A stretch of DNA of 64,000 nt, taken from the NCBI GenBank assembly GCA_973895155.1, contig OZ316894.1, positions 14,632,001 through 14,696,000 of the forward strand. Reading direction: 5' to 3'. Position numbers and translations under genes: made by a program. Each line of letters begins with the position of its first letter. The stretch's first letter is position 1. Positions 1 through 11,481 of the stretch are shown in pieces. The DNA is from Marsupella aquatica. Lineage: Eukaryota > Marchantiophyta. The notes under the pieces are model-generated. The model worked only from the letters and a program-made list of their open reading frames with translations, was not told the DNA's origin and did no database searches.

Positions 1-81
1 TAGCGCTATAGTCTTGAAACAGTCTAGAAAACCCAAAACCTCATTCGAAACATCTATATGCAAAAGTATGCCAAAAAACAA

Positions 82-112
82 CTGTATACTAGCGCCAAGC
101 GCTAGTATACAG
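82..112. repeat. type I palindrome, 14-bp arms
   Basis: Perfect inverted repeat: left arm CTGTATACTAGCGC, centre CAA, right arm GCGCTAGTATACAG. It is the longest arm pair of the type I set. The core TAGCGC-YNR-GCGCTA is shared with the other copies, while the outer eight base pairs are private to this site yet still pair perfectly. Confidence 0.9.
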
Positions 113-329
113 ACCTCAATAATAGACCTAAAAAATAGAGATCAATTAGAGACCATCAGATGCCAATTGATGAAAAATTGGGAAGGGGGACAGTCGCATT
201 CTAATATCACCAAATTATAATACATCCCAAGTTAAGTTTCTCCTCTTCCAGAGGAAAGTATAGTCAAAAAACAATCTGGACAGCCCGTCTCACTTTATAA
301 ACACCCATCAAAATTACATGTGTTCACAA

Positions 330-344
330 TAGCGCCAAGCGCTA
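330..344. repeat. type I palindrome
   Basis: Core TAGCGC-CAA-GCGCTA with 6-bp perfect arms, in the 3' flank of gene A. Confidence 0.85.
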
Positions 345-1465
345 ATTTGTAAAATAGCCAATATCTCTATCCAAAAACTATTCTTTTAAAGTCTGGCTAG
401 CCATCAGATTCTGAATCAGTCGTATCTAGTTATGATTCTTCTTCACTACTTTGTGATCTATCAGTAGACTCAGCTTCGTCGTCTACATACTTGCCCAGGA
501 CAATGTCATTGACATAGCGGTTCTTCAAAAACTCTCTATCCGAGCCACTTTTGAGCCTCAGGCCTTTACTTTCCCAAGTCAGCATTCTCACAAAATCTGC
601 CTTTCAAGCCGCCTTTTCTGCATAAGAAGGCAAGACAAACGGCTTTTTCGGGGTTTCTATTGCATTCCTAGCAACTTTCCTCCGTAGTTGAAAGCGCTTC
701 TGAAGATTCCACTCAGACCTGGAAAGGTGAATCCGATATCTTTAGTCGGATCTGGGAAAATGGTGGAATTTTGGAGACACTAACGTTACCCTTAAAAAGA
801 AAAAAAAGACAGGGAAGCTGAAGATCATTACTCAGAAGACTCTTCACTATCCTCAGATTCAAAAGACCCAAGGTTCACCACTTTCTTGGAGGCACCATCA
901 TCTTTGGACTGTTGAGTACCGTCGCCTCCATCATTGTCCTTGTCAGAATCAAAATTAAGAATAGCATGGAGTCTGTCCTGCTTTTTACTCCCCACCTGCC
1001 GATGTGAAGGCGTGGACCTCTTTGTTCTCGAGAAGTCCAAAGAAAACTTTTGTGGCAGTGTCAAGAAACTCTTTACAATTTTCAATCCTGACTACAAACC
1101 TCCCACAATGATCTCCATCAACAAATGTACTTCCGGCCTTGACTGTCCAGTCCATGACAATATCCCCAGGGAGGGAATTAATTCTAAAACTGACTGCATG
1201 AAACCCACAGGCAGCCTTGAATTCCCAGCAAACGCAAGCCTCAGCAGAGGATCATTTTTTGGCATGGGAAAACCAATGAGATTGGTTATCAAAGGATCCT
1301 CTATATGTGAAAGAGGTCAAAATTTGGGATCCTTTGGGACCCTACCTTTGGACGAAACACGCCCAAAAACATTGAGAGTGAGCGTAAAAATTATGTTTTG
1401 TTTAGAATAAACATTAGATACTTCTTCAAGAATACGGAAACCATTCATGAAGAGGATATGCCACA

Positions 1466-1482
1466 CTAGCGCCTGGCGCTAG
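1466..1482. repeat. type I palindrome in gene A intron
   Basis: CTAGCGC-CTG-GCGCTAG, 7-bp perfect arms, inside the intron between the motif IV and motif I exons of gene A. Confidence 0.88.
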
Positions 1483-1525
1483 CGTCACCTTCAATCTCCA
1501 AATGAGGACACAAAACAAAATCTCC

Positions 1526-1548
1526 ATAATAGCGCTTGGCGCTATTAT
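1526..1548. repeat. type I palindrome in gene A intron
   Basis: ATAATAGCGC-TTG-GCGCTATTAT, 10-bp perfect arms, second palindrome of the same intron, a few bases inside the donor site. Confidence 0.9.
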
Positions 1549-2313
1549 ACGTACCTGCATATATGAGCGAGGCCTGTACATTGGGGTGCCCATCACAACA
1601 TTGTGTGTCAAGATACACTGAAATTTTTGTGAATCTTGACAAGCTGCAATGACTTCAGAGACTTGGTCATAGTCGCCCCTATGCAAAACTGCTAGCAATC
1701 TATCATCTGCCAGGAAAGGATCCATTGTTCTGAAGAAGGCACTTGGAATTGTATAATCTTCAAGGTTCCATTTAGGAACCTTCATATCCGCAAGTGTTGG
1801 TTTCAACCCAATCGGAAGATATATGAAACCAGCATCAACTCCAAAAGCTCTTTCCTTTCCCCCTCGGACAACCCCTTTTGCTTGATCCCCAAACTTCACC
1901 AGCTCTTTCCCCCAACCTTCAATATTAGAAACCCAATCCGGTTTTTCTCCCTTGTTAACAGGGAATCAAAACATTATGTAACACTCGACTCCACAAAACA
2001 ATGTCAAGTACACTTTCATTTGAAATTCCCCGCATCTCTTTGCAATCCAATTGACGCAACTGAATCTCGAGAAGAAGATCCGAGCCTATCATCAAGTGGT
2101 CCTCTCTTTTTCTTCTTCTTCATACTTGTGGCGTCCACTGGAACCACTGCCTTTCCACTCTCCCCAAGGGTTCCCGGATCTGGTGTATTTTCCGCACCAG
2201 TGTTAGCTTCAGAGGCCTGAGGAGTAGCGTCATCTTTTACATCAGCGTTGGCATCCGACTTCCTTCCCCCTGAAAGACAGAGATACATTACTAAACAGAA
2301 CTAGTTCTCATAA

Positions 2314-2328
2314 TAGCGCTCGGCGCTA
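2314..2328. repeat. type I palindrome in gene A intron
   Basis: TAGCGC-TCG-GCGCTA, 6-bp arms, in the intron between the middle region and the Lys-rich linker exon. Gene C carries two palindromes in the homologous intron. Confidence 0.85.
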
Positions 2329-3345
2329 GTATCAATTGGGGAAAAATATGTCATACAAACAATAGCGAGAATCCCTAACTGAATCCTATGAGGCATACTT
2401 ACATTTTTTATGAGATTGAGTTGATTCACTGGGAGCTGCAGATTCATTCTTGGCCTTCACTCTTGGCTTTTGGCTCCAATCAACATGCACAACAACTGTC
2501 TCGCATTTCTTTTGCAGCTCAGTTGTCGACACGTCCACTTCAATCGCAAGACCCTGCTTCATTTCCAAAACATACCTTGCTGGGATTTGCGACTTTTGCA
2601 ACTTCATGAAAGCATCTTTCTCCACCTTGTCAAAAGGCAGATCCCATTTGTCAGTGTCTAAATACCATGGGCAGTGGAGTCTCTCCCACTCTGACAAGGC
2701 GCGGGGTGGAAACTTTCCCTCAGCTGGGTACATTGAATACAGATCAACAAGATGGTCACCATCTTTTACCATCACCCACTTTTGAAATACGCCTGGATAA
2801 GCCCACAAAACCTCAGGATATCGCAACTCCGTCCACATGTAGAAACGGTAAATGTATCGTTTGGCTCGTTTCCGGTTCCGCTCAGTGTAGTCCTCCTTGT
2901 CTGCGTACTTTGATGGCCACATTATGTTGAAAATTTTAGCCTTGACAAGGTCTCCAAATGATTTGAATTCTTCAATAATGGACTTCATGAGCAAATCTAG
3001 GGACTCACAACCAGACTTCACGAGACAATCATCTGGCATGCCATCTAAAACCTGCTCGAGCGAGGTCAGGATCAATCCAGTAGCAATTTCCTCCACTGAA
3101 TTCTAGATATGCCAGGTATGGCACCACTGTTTTACAGGATTGTCCTTCACACTAGCTGGATGAAAGAACTGTTTCCAAATCTCCGGAGTACAATGGGCGA
3201 CGAGAAGTGTGCACCTTAACTTTGGATCCAGATAAGTCACTGCAGTAAACAGGCGAGTGTGATCCATAGTGCAAACAACTGTATCGGGTTTCTTTTCTCT
3301 TTTGTTCTTCTCTGTCACTGTCTTGCGAGAGTGCATGGTTATCAT

Positions 3346-3636
3346 TGCCCATCACCATGTCCTGTGCACGCCCGCTAGGATATTATGGTAGTTTAGGTTC
3401 ATCATTTAGAGACCATATATGCAAGCTATAATAGATATGCTTGGTGTTCTCTAAGCAAACATTCTCCTCTTAGTAGCACTTTGGGCAATGTTCTTGTAGC
3501 AAACCCTGGTTGTTCTTGAAGCAAATAGTCTTTGTTAGGAGCACTCCAGAGCCAACATACTTAGATTGCTCATTGCACATTCACTTCAGTTCTTCTTGAG
3601 TCTTAGCTTTAGCATTGCAAGCACTTGACTATGGCA
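3346..3636. other. unassigned flank of copia 1
   Basis: No gene recognised. This stretch lies between the end of gene A similarity and the first base of the copia 1 LTR. Nothing repeated elsewhere in the window was noticed here. Confidence 0.4.
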
Positions 3637-4039
3637 TGTTGGGTATTTACTCTTACGTCTAGGTTAGGTATGACGTGGTTGGTACAACTACGTGGTTAGG
3701 TACAACTACGTGATTAGGTACAACTATGTGGTTAGGTACAACTACGTGATTAGGTACAACTATGTGGTTAGGTACAACTAAGTTGCACACTATATCATAA
3801 GAGGCATGTGTGCTTGGAGAGGTAGAACCAAGGCTCATTGTTATGGAGCCACTTGAGAGATAGGAAGAGCTTACACTATGGAGATTCGGTATAGCCGACG
3901 GGCTTAGAGTTCAGTAAAGCTCTCTTGTGTGTTCCCGTGGACGTAGCCTCAAGGAAATGAACCATGTATCTCTTGTGTCGACTATTGTGCGTTGGATAGT
4001 TCATGGGCTTGCCGTTGCGATCGTCGTCTATGCTCAACA
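3637..4039 (+). repeat. 5' LTR of copia 1
   Basis: Begins TGTTGGG and ends CTCAACA, directly before a primer-binding site. Its right half is clearly related to the LTRs of copia 2 (55358-55701 and 62928-63271, opposite strand), including the terminal stretch ATGCTCAACA, and its start resembles the copia 2 start TGTTAGATATT. At 403 bp it is longer than the 344-bp copia 2 LTR because of an 18-bp tandem repeat in the upstream half. No matching 3' LTR is present in the window. Confidence 0.88.
3681..3788 (+). promoter_or_regulatory. 18-bp tandem repeat with ACGTG cores in LTR U3
   Basis: Five to six units of GGTACAACTACGTGGTTA and variants at exact 18-bp spacing (3681, 3699, 3717, 3735, 3753, 3771). 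Several units keep the core ACGTG, the heart of plant bZIP/ABRE and G-box-like sites. Tandem elements in U3 act as enhancers in some plant copia elements; that role here is inferred. Confidence 0.6.
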
Positions 4040-4041
4040 AT

Positions 4042-4053
4042 TGGTATCAGAGC
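4042..4053 (+). promoter_or_regulatory. primer-binding site of copia 1
   Basis: TGGTATCAGAGC two bases after the LTR end, the usual plant Ty1/copia site complementary to the 3' end of initiator methionine tRNA. Confidence 0.92.
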
Positions 4054-5194
4054 ATGCTTGGGAGGTGACGTGTGTTCGTGACGGGATTTCATGACGGTTT
4101 TTCCAGCGTTGAGTGTTGGTGGATTTCCCGGAGTTCTGTCGCATGGAACTTGGAGTTTATGGGCTCAACGGATAGATCAGGGCAAGAGCTTTCTAACGGT
4201 GTGAAGAAATCGCTGAACGGAGCTCGTGGTGCAGAGAGATCTAAGTTTTCGTCGTTCTGGATTTTGTGAAGAAAGTTGGCAATCGACTCGGAGGGAGAAG
4301 CGTCAAGTGTTTTGACTCAACAGAGAGATTGACGCAAGACGATTGTTTTGAGTCCGGGATTGGCTCTTTGATGCAAAGAGGAAGGCTAAGCAAAATCAAT
4401 TACCTTGTTGGACTTGGTGACGGCACCAAGTGCAATTGATCAACATTCGTTGTTGACAAGGTACCATTTTTTTTCTCTTTGAAAAACTGATTCGAAATTG
4501 GCTATGGCAATTGAGAGAAATCTGTCATCTTTACCAATTTTTTTCTCCCTCGTTCTTTCCTCGTTTTGGGTGCTTCTTATATCGATCTTCACCGCATCGG
4601 AGTCTAGTTTCCAAATCTGAAATCAGATCTTGATTTCGTCAAAACACGAGTGAGATATCTTGCGTTTGGTGTCGAGGGGTACATTCTATAGTGTGTATTT
4701 TCTGCGCGCGCGACCAGATTTCGACGACGAAGGGTGGTAGGGGGTTTTGGGGGTTCGAGGACACGTGTCAGTCCCTCGATTGTTCTTCCAAAATTCCCAT
4801 AGGGCCTGTACAAGGGTCATAGAATATTCCAAAAAAACCAAAGAGCTATTTTTTGACCGTCCGACAAAGATTTCATCCGCCGATTGGTAACTTTTTTGGT
4901 TATTTTTCGGCGAGGTCGTAGCCATTGAAGTTGGCAACGCGGCGCACAAATCACATCGCAATTCCGACAACGGGTTGTACTTGGTATTTCGGTTATTCCC
5001 TGAGGTGGTCAAAACGGGGGAGTTTCCCAAGGTTTTACCCACCTCGACCGAAATTTGAATAACTTTTCCGTCAAATTTTGATTTTGATTTCGGTTTTCAG
5101 TATTGGACTCCTAGCTTTGTGGGCTACGCGGCGGTGTTGAGTTTTGAGTTTTTTGAGAAGTTGTGAAAAACAACATTTTTTGTGATTTTCTCAT
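4054..5194 (+). other. copia 1 leader
   Basis: About 1.1 kb between primer-binding site and gag without a supportable gene. A long untranslated leader is common in Ty1/copia elements. Confidence 0.6.
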
Positions 5195-8100
5195 ATGAGT
5201 GATTCGGAGGAGTTTTTCGAAGACGTGGAACTTGAAGCACGAGGATCACCGCGGAGGTTTCAGGGGCAGAGAGAGGAGCAGGAGGAAGAGCACGTGACAC
5301 TGATACCATCACCGGTGCGGCGCGTGGTGGAGGAAGCAGTACTACTACCGGAGCTCACGGTAGTGCCAAAGAAGAAGATGGGGACTTTCAAGCTTGGGGG
5401 ACCCAAGTATGAAGTGACAAAGTATGATGGGCGCTCTGACTACTTGCTATGGGAGAAGCAGGTGAAGGGAGTGCTCTATGCGTCAGGGATGGGCCAACTG
5501 CTGAGCCCTCGTGAAGACGATGTTGATGAGAAACAATGGGACCGCATGCAGGAGCAGGGAGTGTGGTGTGTTACACTCTATCTCATGCCTCCCATCATCA
5601 AGCAGTTGGGTGCACATAAGGATTGCATGTCCTTGTTTGCGGAATTGCAGAGCAAGTATCACCGCAAGGAGTTGTCGAACCGGCTCTACACTTCCTACAA
5701 ACTGATGAGTTTCAGGATGAAGGAATCCGGTACGAAGTTGCAAGACCATGTGGATGCTTTCAACGACATGGTCGTTGACTTGGAAAACCTTGGGGAGACT
5801 TTGAATGATGAGACAAAGGCTCTGCAGCTTCTTAGTTCATTGCCTCCATCTTACCAGTCCCTATCACGAGTGTTGTTGCATCGTGATAGGGATACCATTT
5901 CATACAATGACGTGGTAAGTTCTCTGCTTAGTGATGATCTTCAGCAAAAGATGCACATCACGTCACAGCCTTCATCATCTGGTGCTGCCCTCAATGTTAA
6001 CCGTGGGAGGAGTATGCAGCGACCAATTGGGGACCGTAGAACCCAGTTTAGATCTAAATCCAGATCTAAGTCCAAGGGTAAATCCCCTCAGAGAAGGCAG
6101 GTGACATGTTGGAAGTGCAACCAAGTTGGACACTTCAAGCGAGACTGTAAGGGAAAGGCAGCGGAAACTTCATCGGCAAATGTGGCTAGGGCTGATGGAG
6201 AAGCTAATTTACTCAATGATGAGTATGTTTTATGAAGCCGGGGGTATGCCCTGTGCATGTCATCTAGGAGAGCAGATGATGTGTGGATTCTTGATTGTGC
6301 TTACTCTTTTCATATTTGTTACATTCGTGAGTTTTTCAGTTCTTACTCTGTTTCAAACGGTTCAGTTCTGATGGGAAATGATCACTCCTGTCAAATTGAG
6401 GGAATTGGGTCTGTGAAGATTCAAATGTTTGATGGCGCTGTGCGCACAGTGTCCGGAGTCAGGTATGTACCTGGCATGCGTAAGAATCTGATTTCACTCG
6501 GTGTGTTGGATTCAAATGGTCATCAATGGAGCGTTATTGATGGTGAACTTCAAGTCAGGTTGGGAGAGACAGTGATTTTGAAGGGGAGTAGACAAAAGAA
6601 TTTGTATGTGTTACAGGGCAATACTGTATGTGGAGAGGCCAATGTAACCAAGTCTCACGAGGAGATGACTCAACTGTGGCATTCACGGCTAGGCCACGTG
6701 AGTGAGAAGGGTTTGGCTATCTTACGGAAGAATGGACTCATTTCTGATTTACAATCTTGTAAATTAGAGTTTTGTGAGCATTGCATTCTTGGAAAGCAGC
6801 ATCGTCGTGCTTTTGGTGTTGGAACTCATCGTTCCAAAGCGATTCTTGAGTACATACGTAGTGACGTGTGGGGTCCATCCTCGACTCCCTCACACTCTAG
6901 AAAGTTGTACTATGTATCATTTATTGATGACTACTCAAGATTTGTGTGGATTTATTTCATGACGCATAAGTCTGATGTCTTGTCCATTTTTAAGAAGTGG
7001 AAGGCCCAGGTGGAGAATCAGACTGGAAACACGATCAAGTGTTTGGATACAAGGATGAAGAGTCTGAGGTTAGACAACGGCGGGGAGTACACTTCAATGG
7101 AATTTGAAGAGTACTGTTCAGAACAGGGGATAACTCGCCATCTCACCACAGTTTATACTCCGCAGTAGAATGGTGTCGCTGAGAGGCTCAATCGGACACT
7201 GTTGGAGCGGTCACGGAGTATGTTGAGCCAATCAGGTTTACCACAAGAATTTTGGGCAGAAGCTGTCAATACCACAGCTTATTTGGTAAATCTTTCTCCT
7301 TCTAGTGCTATCAATTTCAAAACGCCGTTTGAGATGCGCTATAAGCGGCAAGCAAACTATCATGGCTTGGTAGTTTTTGGAAGTGATGCATATGCTCTCA
7401 CACCAAAGCAGAATATGACCAAGTTGGATCCTACCTCCAAGAAATGTGTTTTTCTTGGGTACCAGAGTGGTGTGAAAACCTATAGGCTATGGGATCCTAT
7501 TGCCTGTAAGCTCATTGTCAGTAGGGATGTTTCCTTCAATGAATCCAGATTATTGAAGGAGGGGGAGAATACTCAGGTCTCACGTACTGACAAAGGAAAA
7601 TCTTCTATCCCGGATCTCGTTGAGGGGGAGATTGGTTATGAGGTGCATGACCGGAGAGAATGAGTTGCTCCAATTATGGAGCTGGTTCCTGTGCCAGAGG
7701 AACCAGAGGAGTTTGTTGATGCTGGTGAGCAGCAAGTGGATGCTTTTGAGCTTCAAATTGTACCAGCACACGCAGATCAACCGGAGTCATCGGCTAGAAG
7801 AACATCTGGTCGCACTGTACGCGCTCCACCAAGGTATGGACAGTGGGTTGATTCATCTCAACTGCAAGAGGATGATTTTACAGCTGATGATGAGGGTGAT
7901 GCGTTAATTTTGGAAGAAGGGGAACCTTCTTCATTTCATGAGGCAAGTGCTTCAAAGGAGAAGCAGAAGTGGACTGCAGCAATGCAAACGGAGATGCAGT
8001 CACTAAAGGACAACAAAACTTGGGAGCTTGTTAAGCTGCCTAAGGGTCAGCAAGTGGTGGACAGCAAGTGGATTTACAAGCTGAAGGATAATTCCATAGG

Positions 8101-8447
8101 AGTTGGATCGAAGGTCTACAAGGCTAGGTTGGTAGCAAAGGGATTCACACAAGAGAAAGGTGTGGATTACAATGAGGTCTTCTCACCAGTTGCTAAGTAC
8201 TCTACAATACGACTATTGTGTGTACTTGTTGTAATCAAAGTCTGCTGCTAGATCAGATGGATGTTGTCACAACTTTCCTCTATGGCACATTGGAAGAGGT
8301 GATCTTCATGAGACAACCGCTAGGTTTTGTGAAGAGAGGACAGGAGGAATTGGTTTGCAGATTGCTGAAATCTTTGTATGGGTTGAAGCAGTCACCAAGA
8401 TAGTGGAACAAGCGGTTTGACGATTGGATTCGGTCACAAGGTTTTCA
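5195..8447 (+). pseudogene. copia 1 gag-pol, 3' truncated
   Basis: One reading frame through most of its length. Gag (from 5195) has the KYDGRSDYLLWEKQ region and a zinc knuckle CWKCNQVGHFKRDC near 6108. Then come a degenerate protease start (ILDCAYSFHIC), the GAG-pre-integrase finger (LWHSRLGH...CEHCILGK), the integrase core (SDVWGP, RLDNGGEY, NGVAERLN giving D, D, E) and the start of the reverse transcriptase ([29 protein letters not shown]). Defects: TGA near 6233 between gag and protease, TAG near 7166 in YTPQ*NG, TGA near 7661, a frameshift near 8235, TAG near 8401 in SPR*W. The element ends inside reverse transcriptase at 8447, abutting the LINE monomer array, so YVDD, RNase H and the 3' LTR are missing. 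Same family as copia 2. Confidence 0.9.
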
Positions 8448-9714
8448 CTTGGGGCGAAATTTCACTTCGAGTTGGAAGGGCAATCGGCTGCGATTTAAGC
8501 TCAGACTTTGCCAGAGCATTGGAAACAGCGAGAATGTATCACTGGCAAAGTTAGAGCTGCAACCGACATCGTTTGGTATGCACTTTAGCATGCGCGATCT
8601 GCTACGTCTCCAGTTTCGCGATTCTGAGCTTGGGGCGAAATTTCATTTCGAGTTGGAAGGGCAATCGGCTGCGGTTTAAGCTCAGACTTTGCCAGAGCAT
8701 TGGAAACAGCGAGAATGTATCACTGGCAAAGTTAGAGCTGCAACCGACATCGTTTGGTATGCACTTTAGCATGCGCGATCTGCTACGTCTCCAGTTTCGC
8801 GATTCTGAGCTTGGGGCGAAATTTCACTTCGAGTTGGAAGGGCAATCGGCTGCGGTTTAAGCTCAGACTTTGCCAGAGCATTGGAAACAGCGAGAATGTA
8901 TCACTGGCAAAGTTAGAGCTGCAACCGACATCGTTTGGTATGCACTTTAGCATGCGCGATCTGCTACGTCTCCAGTTTCGCAATTCTGAGCTTGGGGCGA
9001 AATTTCACTTCGAGTTGGAAGGGCAATCGGCTGCGGTTTAAGCTCAGACTTTGCCAGAGCATTGGAAACAGCGAGAATGTATCACTGGCAAAGTTAGAGC
9101 TGCAACCGACATCGTTTGGTATGCACTTTAGCATGCGCAATCTGCTACGTCTCTAGTTTCGCGATTCTGAGCTCGGGGTGAAATTTCACTTCGAGTTGGA
9201 AGGGCAATCGGCTGCGATTTGAGCTCAGATTTTGCCAAAGCATTGGAAACAGCAAGAATGTATCACTGGCAAAGTTAGAGCTGCAACCGACATTGTTTGA
9301 TATGCACTTTAGCATGCACGATCTGTTACGTCTCCAGTTTCGCAATTCTGAGCTTGGGGCAAAATTTCACTTCGAGTTGGAAGGGAAATTGGCTACGGTT
9401 TAAGCTCAGACTTTGCCAGAGCATTGGAAACAGCGAGAATGTATCACTGGCAAAGTTAGAGCTGCAACCGACATCGTTTGGTATGCACTTTAGCATGCAC
9501 GATCTGCTACGTGTCCAGTTTCGGGATTCTGAGCTTGGGGCGAAATTTCACTTCGAGTTGGAAGGGCAATCGGCTGCGGTTTGAGCTCAGATTTTGGCAG
9601 AGTGTTGCAAACAGCGAGAGTGTATCATTGGCAAAGGTAGAGCTGCAACTGACATCCTCTACTGCTCCCAATTTCTATTTGTCGTCTAAGAGTACATTCT
9701 AACAACAGTTTCAG
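8448..9714 (+). repeat. 181-bp tandem monomers at the 5' end of a LINE
   Basis: Seven units begin CTTGGGGCGAAAT (or CTCGGGGTGAAAT) at 8448, 8629, 8810, 8991, 9172, 9353 and 9534, an exact 181-bp period. The last unit diverges in its second half and leads into the ORF1 start codon at 9722. The same monomers in the same order precede ORF1 at 29972-30741 on the other strand. Open frames inside the monomers are by-products of the period (181 is not a multiple of three) and are not called as genes. By analogy with mouse L1, these may be promoter monomers; that is inference. Confidence 0.92.
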
Positions 9715-9721
9715 CTTTGTG

Positions 9722-10157
9722 ATGGCAACGGAGGAGATTGCCCATCTCAAGGCTTTGCTTGAGAAAATCTTAGTTGTGGCTGAAAACTCCGCAATTGAGA
9801 TTACCACGCTCAGCAAGGAGGTGACGGAGCTAAAGAATGAGAATGTCAAGCAAAAGAGGTTGATTAGTGATCTTCGATCTCAAACTCAGGAGAATGGTAA
9901 GCAACTCTCATTGCTTGCATCGTGTTTTGGAGACATGGAGAAGAGTATGTGCCCAGAGAAATCAGTGATACATGAGGCTGTAGGGGAGATTGAGGAGAAG
10001 CTCAAAACCTTTGCACAGGCTGCAAAACAATCACATATGGAATTTGTCCAAGCCAAGGAGGAGGAGAGGAGAGCACTAGAAGAAGAACACAAGAACCAGC
10101 ATGCAAGAGTCAGCAACTGCAAAATATCAGGCCTTGTTGAGGAGGAGAAGGAAGACA
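9722..10157 (+). pseudogene. LINE ORF1, 3' truncated
   Basis: Starts MATEEIAHLKALLEKIL and matches the intact copy at 29187-29957 almost residue for residue through GLVEEEKED, then breaks off near 10157, where unrelated sequence begins. The surviving part is a long coiled coil rich in Glu, Lys and Leu, the usual N-terminal part of an L1-type ORF1 protein; the RNA-binding C-terminal part is lost. Confidence 0.85.
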
Positions 10158-10489
10158 TCAACCCTAACTTTGGCGGTTTTTTTAACTCCCTAACCTGAAC
10201 TCCAAAAGTGCTACAATTTTTCCAACTTCTTCTACTACATATAATCTCTACTCTAGAAATATTTAAGATTTTTTGGACTAATTTATGTCTACTAATAAAA
10301 TACCAAAAGATGTCAATATAGTATAAAGTCGCAAAAAATAAGAAATTATTCCAAGTGCCAAAGAGCCAAAGTGTTAACTTGCGAGATGTTAATGGCCCTA
10401 ACTTCCAAACTACATGTCCATTTTGCCTAAAAAAATTAGGGTAGACTTCTCTATCTAAAAATGTATGTACTCGCTAAAAATTAGAGTTT
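10158..10489. other. AT-rich stretch without a gene
   Basis: No coding signal. It starts abruptly where LINE ORF1 is cut. It may be the outermost part of the MULE terminus, but I found no matching inverted copy for it in the window. Confidence 0.35.
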
Positions 10490-11080
10490 TTCATGACCTA
10501 CAAAGATTCCATTTTTTACTAACCCGTCCCCCACAATGGCTGAAATTGCTAACCTGTCCTCCGTTCTATTTTAATTACTTCTTGCCCCCCACCTTTTTGT
10601 ATGTTGGGTTTACTTAACCATAGGAGGTAACCCAATGCTGGCCCTCATTGGTTGGCTGCCACATGGCAAGGCGCAATTGGGTGCGCTTCACCCCAGTCCT
10701 CCCACGCTCCACGACCGCGTCCACAACGACAACCCTGCCTGGGCCAGGCTCCATCCTCTTGCGACTACCCCCCTTTCCCCTCTCACGACTATTCCTTGTC
10801 TTCCCCTCTCGCGACTACTCTTTCCCCTCTTGTGACTACCCCTAGCCTTCATTGCTTGCAACTACCCTACCCCTGACTTGATGTTTAGGGCCCTTGCTTG
10901 GGCCGGCCTTCCTCTCTCATGACCACCCCCTCTTCTTTCCTCGCAAGCCCGGCCCTTAGTGAGCCCCACACCCTTCCACAGCTTGATGACACATCTTGCC
11001 CCGACGACCCCAATCGCGACGACGACCTTAGTGAGCACCCTGTGAGGCCCCAACGATCGACATTGAGGCCCGACAACCAC
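10490..11080 (+). repeat. left long terminal inverted repeat of the MULE
   Basis: An inverted copy exists in two pieces: the outer part (about 10490-10965) matches 21484-21985, e.g. GTATGTTGGGTTTACTTAA and GGAGGTAACCCAATG, and the inner part (about 10966-11080) matches 15457-15553, e.g. GACACATCTTGC. Long inverted ends flanking a Mutator-like transposase are typical of MULEs. The exact outer boundary is uncertain and no target duplication could be fixed. Confidence 0.65.
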
Positions 11081-11481
11081 TTTTGACCCAACAGTGGCCG
11101 ATTACTACTTTGCGGCCAGGCCCTAACCTATTTTTACCCAAAAAACCTGTGAATGTTTATACATTTGTTTGTTTACAAATTTGGCCTTGCGTTAGGGATC
11201 GCAACTGACAGAACATAGTGCGAGTGGGCGATTGTCCATGGTGATCATAATCAAAGGTCAACAATGTGTTCAGGGTGTGATTCAAGTGCACTAGTGTGAT
11301 TGGAGCGTGAGAGAGTGGGCAAACTGCAATAGAAACACATTTGTGTTGTTGCTGTCTACCAGAAATTATAATTGTGAGTGTCATTTTTCACAGCGTTAGC
11401 ATGCTAGTTTTTATAGTTAATAGCTACCACGTGTTGTTGCTTATAGCCTTGTACAAATTGCTCTACTGTGTTGTAGGAGCC

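Larger units (their letters stand above)
1..429. other. 3' flank of gene A, no gene seen
   Basis: No convincing coding region. The stretch holds the right half of a cut palindrome at the very start and two complete palindromes (82-112 and 330-344). It is AT-rich and lies just downstream of the gene A stop codon. Confidence 0.5.
430..3345 (-). pseudogene. gene A: 5'-truncated methyltransferase-like family member, decayed
   Basis: A multi-exon gene read leftwards, homologous to genes B (22.4-26.5 kb) and C (50.5-54.6 kb). Exons in order: a middle region (about 3345-2409), a Lys-rich linker plus beta-class methyltransferase motif IV region (about 2273-1555), a motif I region (about 1400-828) with acidic tail, and a last exon (about 722-430) with the conserved stretch PFVLPSYAE. 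Splice ends are visible, e.g. donor GTACGT near 1552 and acceptor TTTCAG before GGGGAAGG near 2274. The N-terminal ParB-like half is absent: similarity to B and C stops near 3345. Decay: an in-frame TAG near 3104 where C has Trp, a TGA near 605 where C has Arg, and a frameshift near 1150 inside motif I, which reads DWTVKAGS once reframed. The motif IV site reads LPIGLKP. Nearest relative is C. Function unknown; non-functional as it stands. Confidence 0.75.

Noticed and set aside
934-1410. 158-residue plus-strand open frame
   Set aside because: Lies antisense to the gene A motif I exon, whose homology to genes B and C fixes the minus strand.
8573-9584. Series of 95-residue open frames repeating every 181 bp
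   Set aside because: They arise from the LINE 5' monomer period and overlap one another in different frames; they shift with each unit and have no independent support.
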